A stretch of DNA of 63,822 nucleotides from an uncultured Mollicutes bacterium (GCA_900540705.1 UQGR01000005.1:1-63822); one strand, 5' to 3'; positions 34,113 to 42,898 are shown, counted from the stretch's first letter. Program-made: numbers and translations. Notes: generated from the sequence alone by a model not told the origin.

Positions 34113-35375
34113 CTATTTTACTTTCTTTTTCGTCGACGTCGTTTTAGAAGCTTCTTGTTTTTTCACTGGTTCCATAGCTTTTTTGGGGGTTGTCCCTTTC
34201 GGTTTTTCAGTAGAGCTAGTTTGTTTCTTATTAGGAAGCACGGTCTTTGAATTTGTAGGCTTCGTTGTTGGCTTAGTAGCGGAGACTGGCTTTGAAGCTG
34301 TTGGTTTTGGCTGGTTAGAAACCGTCTTGGCTGGTGCTGGCTTAGCAGGAGCTGTAGGCTTGATTGTTGGCTTAGTAACCTTAATCACCTTTTTCTCCTT
34401 TTCAATTCTTTTCAAATACTCTAGGTCATATTCTACTTGAGTAATAAGATTTTTACCCTTCGGCTGAGAAATGAGACCTTTGTTCATCAAAGCCTTTTGT
34501 CTAAGCTCTACAATCGCCGCTCTAAAGCGTTCAGTTACTCCAGCCTGAAGCACCTCTACGCCCCTGCTGAATAGTTTATTGAAAACTCTATAAACTGTAG
34601 GCCTACTCTTATACATTTCAAACTCAATTTGCTGTACATAATAATACATTCTAGCTAAACGTTCTAAAGACTTATCTCCATCCGCAAAAAAATTATCAAT
34701 ATCTGCGCACAGCTTAGTGCAATTCCGCATACACTCCTTGGCTCCACCACAATCCTTCAGAATCGGACTTACTAATGGATAAAAGCTGATAATCAAAATC
34801 AGATATTCACTTGTCTCTGTTTTAAAGAAGATAGCTAAGACGAATAAGGCTACAATAAACATTAGAACAAAGAAATAAATATAGAAAATTCTACTTAGCA
34901 GGTATTTATTTTTGGCAGCATTACTTCTACAGATATATAGATAGCTATAATCATCTGTAATATCCTTTGGCACATCGATTACATTGTATTGTTCTAGGCC
35001 CTCTAGCTGAGGGATTCCTTTTCTAATAGCAAGCTCGTTTAATTCGTTGGTTAGCTCCCTATCATATTCTATTTTAGAAAAGGTGGAACCTGTCACACTA
35101 ATTTCATAGAGCTGTAAAGAACAAATTGCGATATCCTTATGACGATTGAGAAAAGATGTTGCACCCTCCGTAATTAAGGATAAGGCAAAAGATACAATAG
35201 AACAAACTAGACTCTGTGTTGGCGTAACCTGAGGAATAAAGGCCAAAACAACAGGAATAATTGCCAAAAAATATAACCCTACTCTTATGATCTTCAATTC
35301 TAAAAACATGCGGTTAGCAGCATAGTAAAATTTAGCATGCTTATCTAAAGCGCATCTTTCGCTAACTTTGTTCAT
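34113..35375 (-). CDS. Four-helix membrane protein resembling S-4TM putative pore-forming effectors, with a Lys/Pro/Thr-rich tail
   Basis: A protein of about 420 aa. Two hydrophobic hairpins are visible: IIRVGLYFLAIIPVVLAFIP with a second helix around residue 60, and IFYIYFFVLMFIVALFVLAI with a fourth around residue 190. An N-terminal FYYAANRMFLELK and a helical C-terminal part (ERFRAAIVELRQKALMNKG) recall the S-4TM family of predicted pore-forming effectors of nucleotide-based defence systems. About 90 residues of low-complexity K, P, T and A follow, which is atypical of that family. The ATG at 35375 has AAAGGGGTG before it. It is preceded by a small winged-helix gene on the same strand. The family call is by overall pattern, not by a decisive motif. 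Confidence 0.5.
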   Translation of the reverse strand: MNKVSERCALDKHAKFYYAANRMFLELKIIRVGLYFLAIIPVVLAFIPQVTPTQSLVCSIVSFALSLITEGATSFLNRHKDIAICSLQLYEISVTGSTFSKIEYDRELTNELNELAIRKGIPQLEGLEQYNVIDVPKDITDDYSYLYICRSNAAKNKYLLSRIFYIYFFVLMFIVALFVLAIFFKTETSEYLILIISFYPLVSPILKDCGGAKECMRNCTKLCADIDNFFADGDKSLERLARMYYYVQQIEFEMYKSRPTVYRVFNKLFSRGVEVLQAGVTERFRAAIVELRQKALMNKGLISQPKGKNLITQVEYDLEYLKRIEKEKKVIKVTKPTIKPTAPAKPAPAKTVSNQPKPTASKPVSATKPTTKPTNSKTVLPNKKQTSSTEKPKGTTPKKAMEPVKKQEASKTTSTKKKVK

Positions 35376-35431
35376 AAGGAACACCCCTTTTATAATCTCG
35401 GTTTCTATTATAAAAGTAAACGAAAAATTTG

Positions 35432-35662
35432 TCAATAAATGATGTCCTCTAAAGCTTTAGGATTTATAATTTCATAATATCCATATTTCTTTGTTCCCCG
35501 ATGAACAACAACCCCTAAGGTCCGCAATCTCTTCATATACTTTGTCACAGAGGTTCTAGACATGAATAGGGTCTCACATATCCCCTCAATTGAGATATGA
35601 GGGTTTCGTTGGATTAACTGAAGAATTTCTTTTTCTTTTGTACTGAATTTCATTTTTTTCAC
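35432..35662 (-). CDS. Small winged-helix transcriptional regulator
   Basis: A 76-aa protein that is one winged-helix domain: KEKEILQLIQRNPHISIEGI as helix 1-2, FMSRTSVTKYMKRLRTLGV as the recognition helix, and a wing (VHRGTKKYGYYEI). The pattern resembles Lrp/MarR-type or DeoR-like headpieces with no effector domain. AGAGGTG precedes the ATG. It lies 56 bases upstream of the four-helix membrane protein, so it probably controls that operon. The leader upstream contains a terminator hairpin. Confidence 0.8.
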   Translation of the reverse strand: MKKMKFSTKEKEILQLIQRNPHISIEGICETLFMSRTSVTKYMKRLRTLGVVVHRGTKKYGYYEIINPKALEDIIY

Positions 35663-35669
35663 CTCTAAA

Positions 35670-35726
35670 TAAAAAAACGTGATGAAAAAATAATCAGCAC
35701 TAAAAGCTAATTTAAAATCATCACGT
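35670..35726 (-). terminator. Attenuator-like terminator before the winged-helix gene
   Basis: A perfect 9-bp stem, ACGTGATGA (35677-35685) and TCATCACGT (35718-35726), is followed on the minus strand by seven T. It lies only a few bases before the ribosome site of the winged-helix gene, so it must be read through or disrupted for expression. Confidence 0.7.
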
Positions 35727-35830
35727 CATCCAAGTTGGAAATTCACTCTACGCCATTCAATTGTCAGTAGCCGCCATAGATGAAGTAGAGCCCTTCCGTC
35801 TATGATTCTTCTAGCTACATCACTTAAACT
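35727..35830 (-). promoter_or_regulatory. Unassigned structured leader RNA (candidate pseudoknot)
   Basis: On the minus strand the leader has an outer helix GTAGC/GCTAC (complement of 35814-35818 and 35767-35771) and an inner helix CATAGA/TCTATG (complement of 35799-35804 and 35775-35780). The hairpin loop contains CTCTAC (complement of 35785-35790), which is complementary to GTAGAG downstream (complement of 35746-35751), giving an H-type pseudoknot. I could not match it to SAM, preQ1, ZTP, fluoride, TPP, FMN, guanidine or T-box patterns. It may be a new or known riboswitch class or a chance fold. Confidence 0.4.
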
Positions 35831-36000
35831 ATAGCATACTTTATTTAATTTGTTAAGTCCACTTTTTTATCTTTTATATGTCTTTTTCTATAGGATGTAA
35901 AAGAAAGAATTTGCAAACCTATCCAACAATGAAAAAGGTAGCACAGTCTAAAAAGCAAGTTGGAATAAAATAGTTTACCCCTCTTCAGTTTCTTGTGTTT

Positions 36001-37368
36001 TTATTCCATCTTTTTGATAACTGCTCTATTTAATTTTATCTCAAAGGTATCAATTTTATCTATAATTTTTTTAATATAGCTATTATTGATTTTTTCGCAG
36101 GCAGAGTCAATCTCATTAGAGGCTTTTCTAATCGTTTCTGAAGATTTAAGAATGGCAGTAACTTGTTTTTCTAATGCTTCTAATGGATTATCTAAATAAG
36201 TTTCTTTTATCTTTTTGAATTCTTCAATTAGATCCAATTTACTCTTTAATTCTATCATTTCATGTTCTTTGCTTAAGAGTAAATCACTAAATCTTGTAGA
36301 TAAGGAAGCAATCATGTTTAAAAATACCATTAAGTATCCAGGTCTTACAACATACATATTTTCATAGTCTCTAACCTTAAAGATAGGAAGAACATTTGGT
36401 TTTGCCAACTCCAAGTTACTTACTAAAACAGCATATTTACAGTCTTTTTTAATTCTATTTTCTTCTAATTTTTTATAATAATGTTCATTCGTTTGTTTTA
36501 TCTTAGAATCTGGATTTTCATCTTTCATATCTAAGCATACGGAAGTTAATAACTCCTTTTCATTATGAGCTTCACTAGCATAGACTTTAAAGATGTAGTC
36601 AGCCTTTGAGCCTTTATCCTCACCCTCACCTTTCACTACTTTATTATCCTTAGTCCATGTACAGTTGAATAAGCCATTTTGCATATAGGAAATAACCTCA
36701 TTATCGCACCAAGCTTCTAAATCTTCACCGGTTTGCTTAACATTCATACTAGCCTTTTGACGCTGTAAATTTAATATAATCTCTTCTTTGGTTTGCAGCT
36801 CTTCTTTAAATTTTTCTTTTTGTTCATTTAAAGCTTGTGATAACTCTAATTCAGCTTTAGATTTTACCTCTTGAATCTCTACTTCCTTCTTAGAATTTAA
36901 TAGTACAGCTTCCATTCTTAATTTATTAAGTTCAGTACTATACTTGTTTTCAATCTCTAATTCTTTCTGTTTTAATTCAGATTCTAATCTTACAGATAGC
37001 AGGTTATATTTTTTTTCTAACTCTTGATACTTAGATTCTTCCTGCTTTTTTATCGTATTGATTTGCGTTTCATATTTAGAATCCATTTCTTTTTCTTTTA
37101 ACTTAATATTAAATTCCGCTTGTTGGTTTAAGCGGTTAATATCGGCTTCCAGCTTACTTATCACAATTTGATTTTCTGCAAGGAGTGTCCTTCTAACATC
37201 AGCCAATTTACTTTGATAAACTTTATCTTGTCCAGATTCGATTATTGAATCAATGTATGCTGTATCCACTTGAACTAATTCTTTTAAATCGATCACATCA
37301 CCTTTAGAAGCGTCTTCTGCTAATTCTAATATGGTTTTTTCTTTAACTATTACGTTTATCTTCTTCAT
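36001..37368 (-). CDS. DUF2130 family protein (coiled coil plus nuclease-like domain)
   Basis: A 455-aa protein. Residues about 60-215 form a long charged coiled coil (KEKEMDSKYETQINTIKKQE and similar repeats). A compact domain follows (LEAWCDNEVISYMQNGLF, then GSKADYIFKV and LTSVCLDMKDE). The spaced D and DxK fit a PD-(D/E)XK-type nuclease fold suggested for DUF2130, with D in place of the usual E. The role is unknown. AGAAGGGAG precedes the ATG. It lies 23 bases downstream of udk and may be co-transcribed with it. Confidence 0.8.
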   Translation of the reverse strand: MKKINVIVKEKTILELAEDASKGDVIDLKELVQVDTAYIDSIIESGQDKVYQSKLADVRRTLLAENQIVISKLEADINRLNQQAEFNIKLKEKEMDSKYETQINTIKKQEESKYQELEKKYNLLSVRLESELKQKELEIENKYSTELNKLRMEAVLLNSKKEVEIQEVKSKAELELSQALNEQKEKFKEELQTKEEIILNLQRQKASMNVKQTGEDLEAWCDNEVISYMQNGLFNCTWTKDNKVVKGEGEDKGSKADYIFKVYASEAHNEKELLTSVCLDMKDENPDSKIKQTNEHYYKKLEENRIKKDCKYAVLVSNLELAKPNVLPIFKVRDYENMYVVRPGYLMVFLNMIASLSTRFSDLLLSKEHEMIELKSKLDLIEEFKKIKETYLDNPLEALEKQVTAILKSSETIRKASNEIDSACEKINNSYIKKIIDKIDTFEIKLNRAVIKKME

Positions 37369-37391
37369 AGTAATTCTCCCTTCTTCCTAAA

Positions 37392-38015
37392 TTAGGAATG
37401 ATTCAAAATATCCTTTATCTTTGCTGCCATGATTTCAATCGCCACATCATGCTTTGTATCATTTGGAATGATGATATCGGCATATCGTTTGGTCGGAGCA
37501 ATATATTCCTCGTACATAGGCTTGACAGTACTTAAATATTGCATGATTACACTATCTAGCTCTCTGCCTCTTTCATTCATATCTCTTTTTAAACGACGGA
37601 TAAAGCGTATGTCAGGATCAGATTCTACATAAATTAGGATATCGCTCAACTCCCGAATTCTTTTATCATATAAAGCCAATATTCCCTCTAAGATGACTAC
37701 CTTAGAAGGCTTTCTTTCTACCGTTTGATCTTTTTTACGATTATGCTCTTTAAAATCATAGACAGGGGATTGAATCGTCTGATTGCTTAATAAAGCAGCA
37801 ATATCCTGATATAAAAGATCCATATCAAAGGAATTGGGGTGGTCATAGTTGATTTTTTTCCTTTCCTCTAAGGAAATATCATCCTGAGATTTATAGTAAT
37901 TATCCTGACATAATACCGTAACATCCTGAGATTCAAAATGATTGATAATTTCTTCTACCACCGTAGTTTTACCACTTGCCGTGCCTCCAGCAATCGAGAT
38001 TAATATTGGCTTCAT
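37392..38015 (-). CDS. udk: Uridine kinase
   Basis: Udk phosphorylates uridine and cytidine for pyrimidine salvage. The 207-aa protein has the P-loop AGGTASGKTTVVEEI, QDNYYKS, NYDHPNSFDMDLL and the lid region RRLKRDMNERGRELDS. Length and order are standard. AAAGGAG precedes the ATG at 38015. Confidence 0.95.
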   Translation of the reverse strand: MKPILISIAGGTASGKTTVVEEIINHFESQDVTVLCQDNYYKSQDDISLEERKKINYDHPNSFDMDLLYQDIAALLSNQTIQSPVYDFKEHNRKKDQTVERKPSKVVILEGILALYDKRIRELSDILIYVESDPDIRFIRRLKRDMNERGRELDSVIMQYLSTVKPMYEEYIAPTKRYADIIIPNDTKHDVAIEIMAAKIKDILNHS

Positions 38016-38071
38016 AAACTTCTCCTTTTTTGTTTTATATATTTCTTTTATTTTATCATACTTTCGACAGT

Positions 38072-38109
38072 AAAAAAAGAAAAACCTAAAGAAACTCTCC
38101 TTTAGGTTT
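38072..38109 (-). terminator. Terminator after the CinA-like gene
   Basis: AACCTAAAG (38083-38091) pairs with CTTTAGGTT (38100-38108), and on the minus strand a T-rich run follows. It ends the cinA transcript before udk. Confidence 0.8.
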
Positions 38110-38139
38110 ATTCTCTATAATTTTATACAAATTACAAAA

Positions 38140-38613
38140 TTATTCTTCCTTTAATTTCTTTAAAAGATACTCTATCACAAAATTAACTGACGCTTCTCTA
38201 ACTTCTGTTCTACCGATGCTTCCGAAATATTTTGTTTCACTACAAAGCTGATTATTCATGTAAAATCCAAAACAAACCATACCAATGGGCTTTGTCTTAG
38301 TAGCGCCTGTTGGCCCTGCAATACCAGAAATTCCAACTCCAATATCTGAGCCTGCCTTTTGCGCACAACCAATTGCCATTTCTCTGGCAACCTCTTCACT
38401 GACAACACCATAGGTATCAATTGTCTTTTGCTGGACATCCACCAATTGTACCTTAGCCTCATTTGCGTAGGTGACAAAGGACAAATCAAAAACTTGAGAT
38501 GCAGCAGGAACTGCCACAATACTGGAAGCTAACAAGCCTCCTGTACAACTTTCCGCACATGAAATTTTTAAATTTTTATCAATTAACAAATCTACCAATT
38601 CTTTATTCTTCAT
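38140..38613 (-). CDS. CinA C-terminal family protein (NMN amidohydrolase, PncC-like)
   Basis: The stand-alone C-terminal domain of CinA (157 aa), which in other bacteria deamidates nicotinamide mononucleotide in pyridine-nucleotide recycling. Family features are SCAESCTGGLLASSIVAVPAAS, TYANEAK, SEEVAREMA and GISGIAGPTGATKTKPIG. The ATG at 38613 is preceded by AAAGGAG and preferred over an ATG ten codons earlier. Confidence 0.9.
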   Translation of the reverse strand: MKNKELVDLLIDKNLKISCAESCTGGLLASSIVAVPAASQVFDLSFVTYANEAKVQLVDVQQKTIDTYGVVSEEVAREMAIGCAQKAGSDIGVGISGIAGPTGATKTKPIGMVCFGFYMNNQLCSETKYFGSIGRTEVREASVNFVIEYLLKKLKEE

Positions 38614-38680
38614 AGATAAAACTCCTTTTTTATAGTTTATCACTAAACTAAAAAAATAAAAGAGATTTTAGAAAAATATT

Positions 38681-39712
38681 TTATTCTTGTACATAAAAGG
38701 ATAATGGATAAGATAAATAACCAATTTCCTCTAAATTCTCACAGGAAACAAACCCAGGCTCCGCTAACAAAAGACTAGGAATTCGATTGACAATCGTTGC
38801 ACAGGTATGCTCCACTGTGGCAGGCTTTTCAACCTTAAATTTTACATTAGGCTCTCCATAGATCTCCCAATCACACATATCTCCATCCTCAGGACCATAA
38901 ACCTTGCCAATCGTTTCTTCTTCAATCGTTATTCCCTGATAGGTTTCTACAGTAACTACAGCGGACATTCCTATACATTTTCCAGCAGAAATAGTTTCTC
39001 CTAGGGTTGAACTATATAGATCTCTGTCAATGGTATAGGGGACATTCTTTTGAGTGATAGATTTAATCGTTAACCCAAGCTTAGAAGCCATAGCCTCTGA
39101 GGCATTCCACGCATAGGATGGGACAACATCCGTTGGATGAGCTAAGCTCTTCTCAAACTCTTCCACAGTAAGGCCACAGCCGTGAGCCTGAGCTAATGCC
39201 AGTCCATAATCCTCTACATTGTAGCTATAAGCTCCCTTTATTTTTTCTATTCTATGTGTTCCTCCACATACCATTCCCACCATATTGATCCAAAAAATAT
39301 CCTGCATACCTGAACCTGTTATGGTACATCCATTTTCTTTTGCCAGTAAATCTAACTCATTGGTTAGCTTAGCTGCAGTTGTCCAAGGATAGATGGCCTC
39401 CTCACAGGTCGTAATCACATTAATTCCTCTACTTAAGCACTGCTTACAGGCTTCAAAAATATCACCCACAAAGCTAAATAAGGTGATGATAGCCACATCT
39501 GGATCTGCCTCATCTAATACTCTTTCTGCATCTGAAGTGATAAAAATTCCCGTCTTAACACCTAGTTCGGCATAATCACCAACATCTTGTCCCAATATTG
39601 CTGGATTGACATCTATGGCTCCTACAATTTGAGCCCCTTTCTCATGTAGAAATCGTAAGATATATTTTGACATCTTACCACAGCCATACTGAACCACTTT
39701 AATTTTTCTCAT
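38681..39712 (-). CDS. DAP-dehydrogenase-like NAD(P)-dependent oxidoreductase (2,4-diaminopentanoate dehydrogenase type)
   Basis: A 343-aa protein with an N-terminal Rossmann fold (KVVQYGCGKMSKYILRFL, GAIDVNPAI) and a large C-terminal domain of the type found in 2,4-diaminopentanoate dehydrogenase and in proteins annotated dihydrodipicolinate reductase. The former acts in ornithine fermentation. No ornithine-degradation genes are adjacent here, so the substrate is open; another amino-acid-derived imine is possible. GAGGAACAA precedes the ATG. Confidence 0.72.
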   Translation of the reverse strand: MRKIKVVQYGCGKMSKYILRFLHEKGAQIVGAIDVNPAILGQDVGDYAELGVKTGIFITSDAERVLDEADPDVAIITLFSFVGDIFEACKQCLSRGINVITTCEEAIYPWTTAAKLTNELDLLAKENGCTITGSGMQDIFWINMVGMVCGGTHRIEKIKGAYSYNVEDYGLALAQAHGCGLTVEEFEKSLAHPTDVVPSYAWNASEAMASKLGLTIKSITQKNVPYTIDRDLYSSTLGETISAGKCIGMSAVVTVETYQGITIEEETIGKVYGPEDGDMCDWEIYGEPNVKFKVEKPATVEHTCATIVNRIPSLLLAEPGFVSCENLEEIGYLSYPLSFYVQE

Positions 39713-39796
39713 TTGTTCCTCCTATTTTCTTTTTTAAAACTGCATACTCCTACAGTATAGTATATGATACCTATAGCTGTTTTAGACATAAAGAAA

Positions 39797-39842
39797 TAAA
39801 AAAATGCTTATCAGCTCCATAAATGGCGATAAGCATTTTTAT
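39797..39842. terminator. Terminator at the end of the peptide-system operon
   Basis: AAAATGCTTATC (39801-39812) pairs with GATAAGCATTTT (39828-39839), flanked by T or A runs on both sides. It closes the ABC exporter gene and separates it from the upstream region of the dehydrogenase gene. Confidence 0.8.
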
Positions 39843-39850
39843 TGGTATGA

Positions 39851-41404
39851 TTATTTGCTAAGATATATGACCTGAGTATCAGATAAAGCCTCTTCCTTAT
39901 GAGAAATATAAATAATGGTCTTATGACTATCCTTTAAATGCTTTACTATCTTCCTTGCATTTTCCTCATCTAAAGCACTACTAAACTCATCAAGCAAAAA
40001 TATAGGTCTATCCTTGGCATAGGCAATTGCAATCGCAAGTCTTTGGATTTGACCAATTGAAAGCCCCTTACCACGTTCATTTAAAGGTGTATCTAAGGAG
40101 ATGATTTCCTGGTCTAGACAAGCAAACTTCAAAGCCTCTTCTATTTTCTCTTCTGAAACATTTGCAAGCAATTCAAAATTCTTCCGAACGGTAGAGGAAA
40201 ATAATATATTATCCTGAGGAACATACGAAAATAAAGAACTTATGTCTCCTGGTAATTCCTCATCGTTCCAATAGGCTGTTATCTTCCCCTCTTCTGGAAC
40301 CAAAATTCCCATCAACAATAAGCAGAGGGTCGTCTTTCCAATCCCGGACTCTCCAGCAATACGAACGATACTTCCCGCAGGAATCTGGAAGGACAAATCT
40401 GTTATTACCTTTTTTTCCTGATAAGAGAAGCTTATATGTGAACCCTCTAGCTTACTAAAGCTAGTATAGGTATGCTCTTCAAGTGGTTCTCCTTCTAAAC
40501 TTTTACTTAACCGTTCATAGGATGTTTTAGCAAGACTATACCGATTAATCAGTCCAGAAACACTTAGAATTGGGGTTTGTAAATGCTGAATCAGCTGAGT
40601 CAATGCCAATAATGCTCCATAGGTGAGTAGCCCAACCGAAATAGCATAGCCTCCATAACAGATACAGGAAGCATATAGTATATTGCTGACAAAAACCATC
40701 AAATTAGAAGCAGTAAGCTGTAATCTATATTTTCTTTTTCTTGCAGCAGTTGCAGAGGCAGCCTTTTCATCATAGGCCTTTAAAAATTCCTTTTGGGCAT
40801 GATAAGCCTGAACCAAGGTTACATTTTCTACGGTTTCTTGAAAAAATGCATTCATTGAACCATCCTTCTCTAAAACATTCTTATGAAGCTTTTTCATTTT
40901 GTAAGAATAGATTCTAGCAAAGATAAATCCTATCAGCGCCACACCAAGTAAGAGAATCAAAATTCTCCAATCTATGATGACAACTAAAATCAAGGCATAA
41001 AAAAATCGACCAATTTGATAAAAAGCTGTAGGTAATACGTCCATTTCTCCAATTAGAATATGGTCAATATCCGACGTATAGTTTTGCATCAAAACAGCAG
41101 TATGAAAATGATTTTTTTCAAAGGAGGTTATCATTCTTTTTTCTAATAATAAATGCTTTAATTCCATTTCTCTAGCAATGCTGAAATGAGCATATAAAGC
41201 ATTCTCTACCCATTTAAATATGACAGCTAGAAGGACAAAGCCCAATAAGATACCACTAAAGATAAACACTTGTTTGGTATCCTTTTGCTGAGCAGCATCC
41301 AAGATATACTTTGATAATAGGGCTAAGGAAACTAAGCAAAAGGAAGCACATAAGTTTAGAATTCCTAAGCCTATCCAACTATAATTTTTTTTAATTAATA
41401 CCAT
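39851..41404 (-). CDS. ABC exporter (membrane domain fused to ATPase) of the peptide system
   Basis: A half-transporter of about 517 aa. Six membrane helices in the first 300 residues are followed by an ATPase domain with Walker A (GESGIGKTTL), Q-loop, signature LSIGQIQRLAIA, Walker B (PIFLLDEFSSALDE) and the switch His (ISHKEE). No C39 peptidase domain is fused, so leader cleavage would be done elsewhere. The ATG at 41404 has AAGGAG upstream and overlaps the peptidase gene by 10 bases; a start eight codons earlier is also possible. As the last gene of the cluster it is the natural exporter for the short peptides. Confidence 0.88.
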   Translation of the reverse strand: MVLIKKNYSWIGLGILNLCASFCLVSLALLSKYILDAAQQKDTKQVFIFSGILLGFVLLAVIFKWVENALYAHFSIAREMELKHLLLEKRMITSFEKNHFHTAVLMQNYTSDIDHILIGEMDVLPTAFYQIGRFFYALILVVIIDWRILILLLGVALIGFIFARIYSYKMKKLHKNVLEKDGSMNAFFQETVENVTLVQAYHAQKEFLKAYDEKAASATAARKRKYRLQLTASNLMVFVSNILYASCICYGGYAISVGLLTYGALLALTQLIQHLQTPILSVSGLINRYSLAKTSYERLSKSLEGEPLEEHTYTSFSKLEGSHISFSYQEKKVITDLSFQIPAGSIVRIAGESGIGKTTLCLLLMGILVPEEGKITAYWNDEELPGDISSLFSYVPQDNILFSSTVRKNFELLANVSEEKIEEALKFACLDQEIISLDTPLNERGKGLSIGQIQRLAIAIAYAKDRPIFLLDEFSSALDEENARKIVKHLKDSHKTIIYISHKEEALSDTQVIYLSK

Positions 41405-41805
41405 TTTGCATATATTCTCCTTATCCATCGAAAGTGTAAACTAAAACAATAAATTCGATATGAGAATCCCTTCAATTGTTTTCTCTTCCCCTTCCTCGTA
41501 TAATAGGCAACGACTTTAGCAAAGCACTGCTCCTTAGAAATCTCTTCTAATACGAGCTGGTGGTCTCCAATCATAAAATATGTATCTTCCCTTATCTCCC
41601 ATAACCGGTGTAGAACATAACTCCCATCATGGCGTTGGTAAAAAAGAACATCCTTTTTCTTAGGGTTTTCTATCCTAGATAATTCTACCTTGTCACCTGT
41701 ATGCCATAGTGGTTGCATACTTGTTCCTTTTATTGGCATAAGAAAGGTTTTTTGATTTTGAAATGCCTCTTGCATGATGGGAACAAGCTCTTCTACTTTA
41801 ATCAT
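41395..41805 (-). CDS. S24/S26-family peptidase (Ser-His signal-peptidase-like)
   Basis: A 136-aa protein of the signal peptidase/LexA superfamily, with the nucleophile motif MPIKGTSMQPLWHTGD near residue 25. The second catalytic segment is YVLHRLWEI, where the Lys of ordinary signal peptidase is replaced by His as in SipW-type enzymes, followed by YFMIGDHQ. There is no N-terminal membrane anchor, so it probably acts in the cytoplasm or at the exporter. It may cleave the leader of the nearby peptides, which ends in A-A-S-G or A-S-S-G. It overlaps the genes on both sides. Confidence 0.83.
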   Translation of the reverse strand: MIKVEELVPIMQEAFQNQKTFLMPIKGTSMQPLWHTGDKVELSRIENPKKKDVLFYQRHDGSYVLHRLWEIREDTYFMIGDHQLVLEEISKEQCFAKVVAYYTRKGKRKQLKGFSYRIYCFSLHFRWIRRIYAKWY

Positions 41806-42064
41806 CTAACAAGCCCTTTTCCTTAAGTGCTTCTATAAAAGCTTCCATATCCATTAAAGCTTGATCCCTTGAAACCTCATATTCTGCTAAAATTCGGTCT
41901 AAAAGCTGATCTTTGGTGATGTCCTGCTGCAAGCTTTGATAAATAAAGGCACCAACCTCATTTGTTTTTAAGATTACATCCGCAGCAACATTGTGGTCAC
42001 TTAAGGGTAATATACGATAGGTATTTCCAATTTTTTTAAGCATACTATTCTTTTTCAATATCAT
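41798..42064 (-). CDS. PqqD-family peptide-binding protein
   Basis: An 88-aa protein of the PqqD / RiPP recognition element group, small winged-helix-like proteins that bind leader peptides and bring them to modifying enzymes. Visible features are YRILPLSDHNVAADVILKTN with TNEVGAFIYQSL, ILAEYEVSRDQALMDMEAFIEAL and a C-terminal Leu-Leu-Asp. It overlaps the kinase-like gene before it by four bases (ATGA) and the peptidase gene after it by eight, implying tight coupling. It most probably recognises the conserved leader block of the two peptides. Confidence 0.85.
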   Translation of the reverse strand: MILKKNSMLKKIGNTYRILPLSDHNVAADVILKTNEVGAFIYQSLQQDITKDQLLDRILAEYEVSRDQALMDMEAFIEALKEKGLLDD

Positions 42065-42879
42065 TCAAACACACCTCTATTTCGTAGTTGTTTTTCAAGC
42101 GTATAGAAAGCCTCAGCTTCCATATTACATTCATATAAATAAAGCGGTAATTCCAGTAATGAATCTATTAGCTTGCCCCATTCCTCTTTTATCTCATACT
42201 TAGGTAAATCAATTTGAGATAGTAATAAAGGAAAAGCATCCTCGTTAGAAAGTTCTATTACTTTATTAGTTTTTCCCTGTTTTAAAAAAATAATAGCCTT
42301 TAAAGGAGCGCTTTGATTGGTACTCACAAAGTGCTTTCCACTCCAGGGATTAGGTAAAATTGTGATTTTACCATCTGTAATGCACAAAACATTTTTATCA
42401 TCATTGATACAAACTGCCTGCCCAAACTCTTCCCAAAGCTTTCGCTGGGTTGACTTTCCTACTCCACTTTTCGCACAAAATAAAATACCACTATTTTGAT
42501 AGTTCACAGAGGAGCTATGAATAAATAACCGATGATTATGTTCTTTTATCCAAGCCACAAATGCATACTGGCTCAGCAAATACTCCACCTCAAAACTATC
42601 ATATTCTAGATATAGAAAGGCTTTCTCCTTACTATAAAGAATACTACCTACCCATCGGTTAGCTATATATTGTTCCTGTAAAATTCCTAATTCTGTTTCA
42701 TATTTAATAAAATATAACGTTTTTTCTATTTGTATTTTTTTAGAAAAAGAGGGAAGCCGTTCTATGGTTGACAAAAAATAATCTGGCTGTTGTTTCGTTT
42801 GAAAGAGCTCTATATTTTGAAAGGAAGCTATATGCTTTAACTCTAAATCAATATAGATTCCACCAGCTTCTATAATCAT
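42061..42879 (-). CDS. HPr-kinase/PEPCK-like P-loop protein
   Basis: A 272-aa protein of the HPr kinase-like group often seen in lasso-peptide and other RiPP loci, where a homologue phosphorylates a Ser of the product. The P-loop FCAKSGVGKSTQRKLW sits near residue 140, followed by CINDDKNVLCI and NPWSGKH, the last being like the PEPCK-type kinase active region. The N-terminal half is a separate beta-rich domain. A Ser/Thr of the peptide cores would be a reasonable substrate, but this is inference. A terminator hairpin precedes it. Confidence 0.8.
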   Translation of the reverse strand: MIIEAGGIYIDLELKHIASFQNIELFQTKQQPDYFLSTIERLPSFSKKIQIEKTLYFIKYETELGILQEQYIANRWVGSILYSKEKAFLYLEYDSFEVEYLLSQYAFVAWIKEHNHRLFIHSSSVNYQNSGILFCAKSGVGKSTQRKLWEEFGQAVCINDDKNVLCITDGKITILPNPWSGKHFVSTNQSAPLKAIIFLKQGKTNKVIELSNEDAFPLLLSQIDLPKYEIKEEWGKLIDSLLELPLYLYECNMEAEAFYTLEKQLRNRGVFE

Positions 42880-42898
42880 ATCTATCCCCTCCTCTTTT

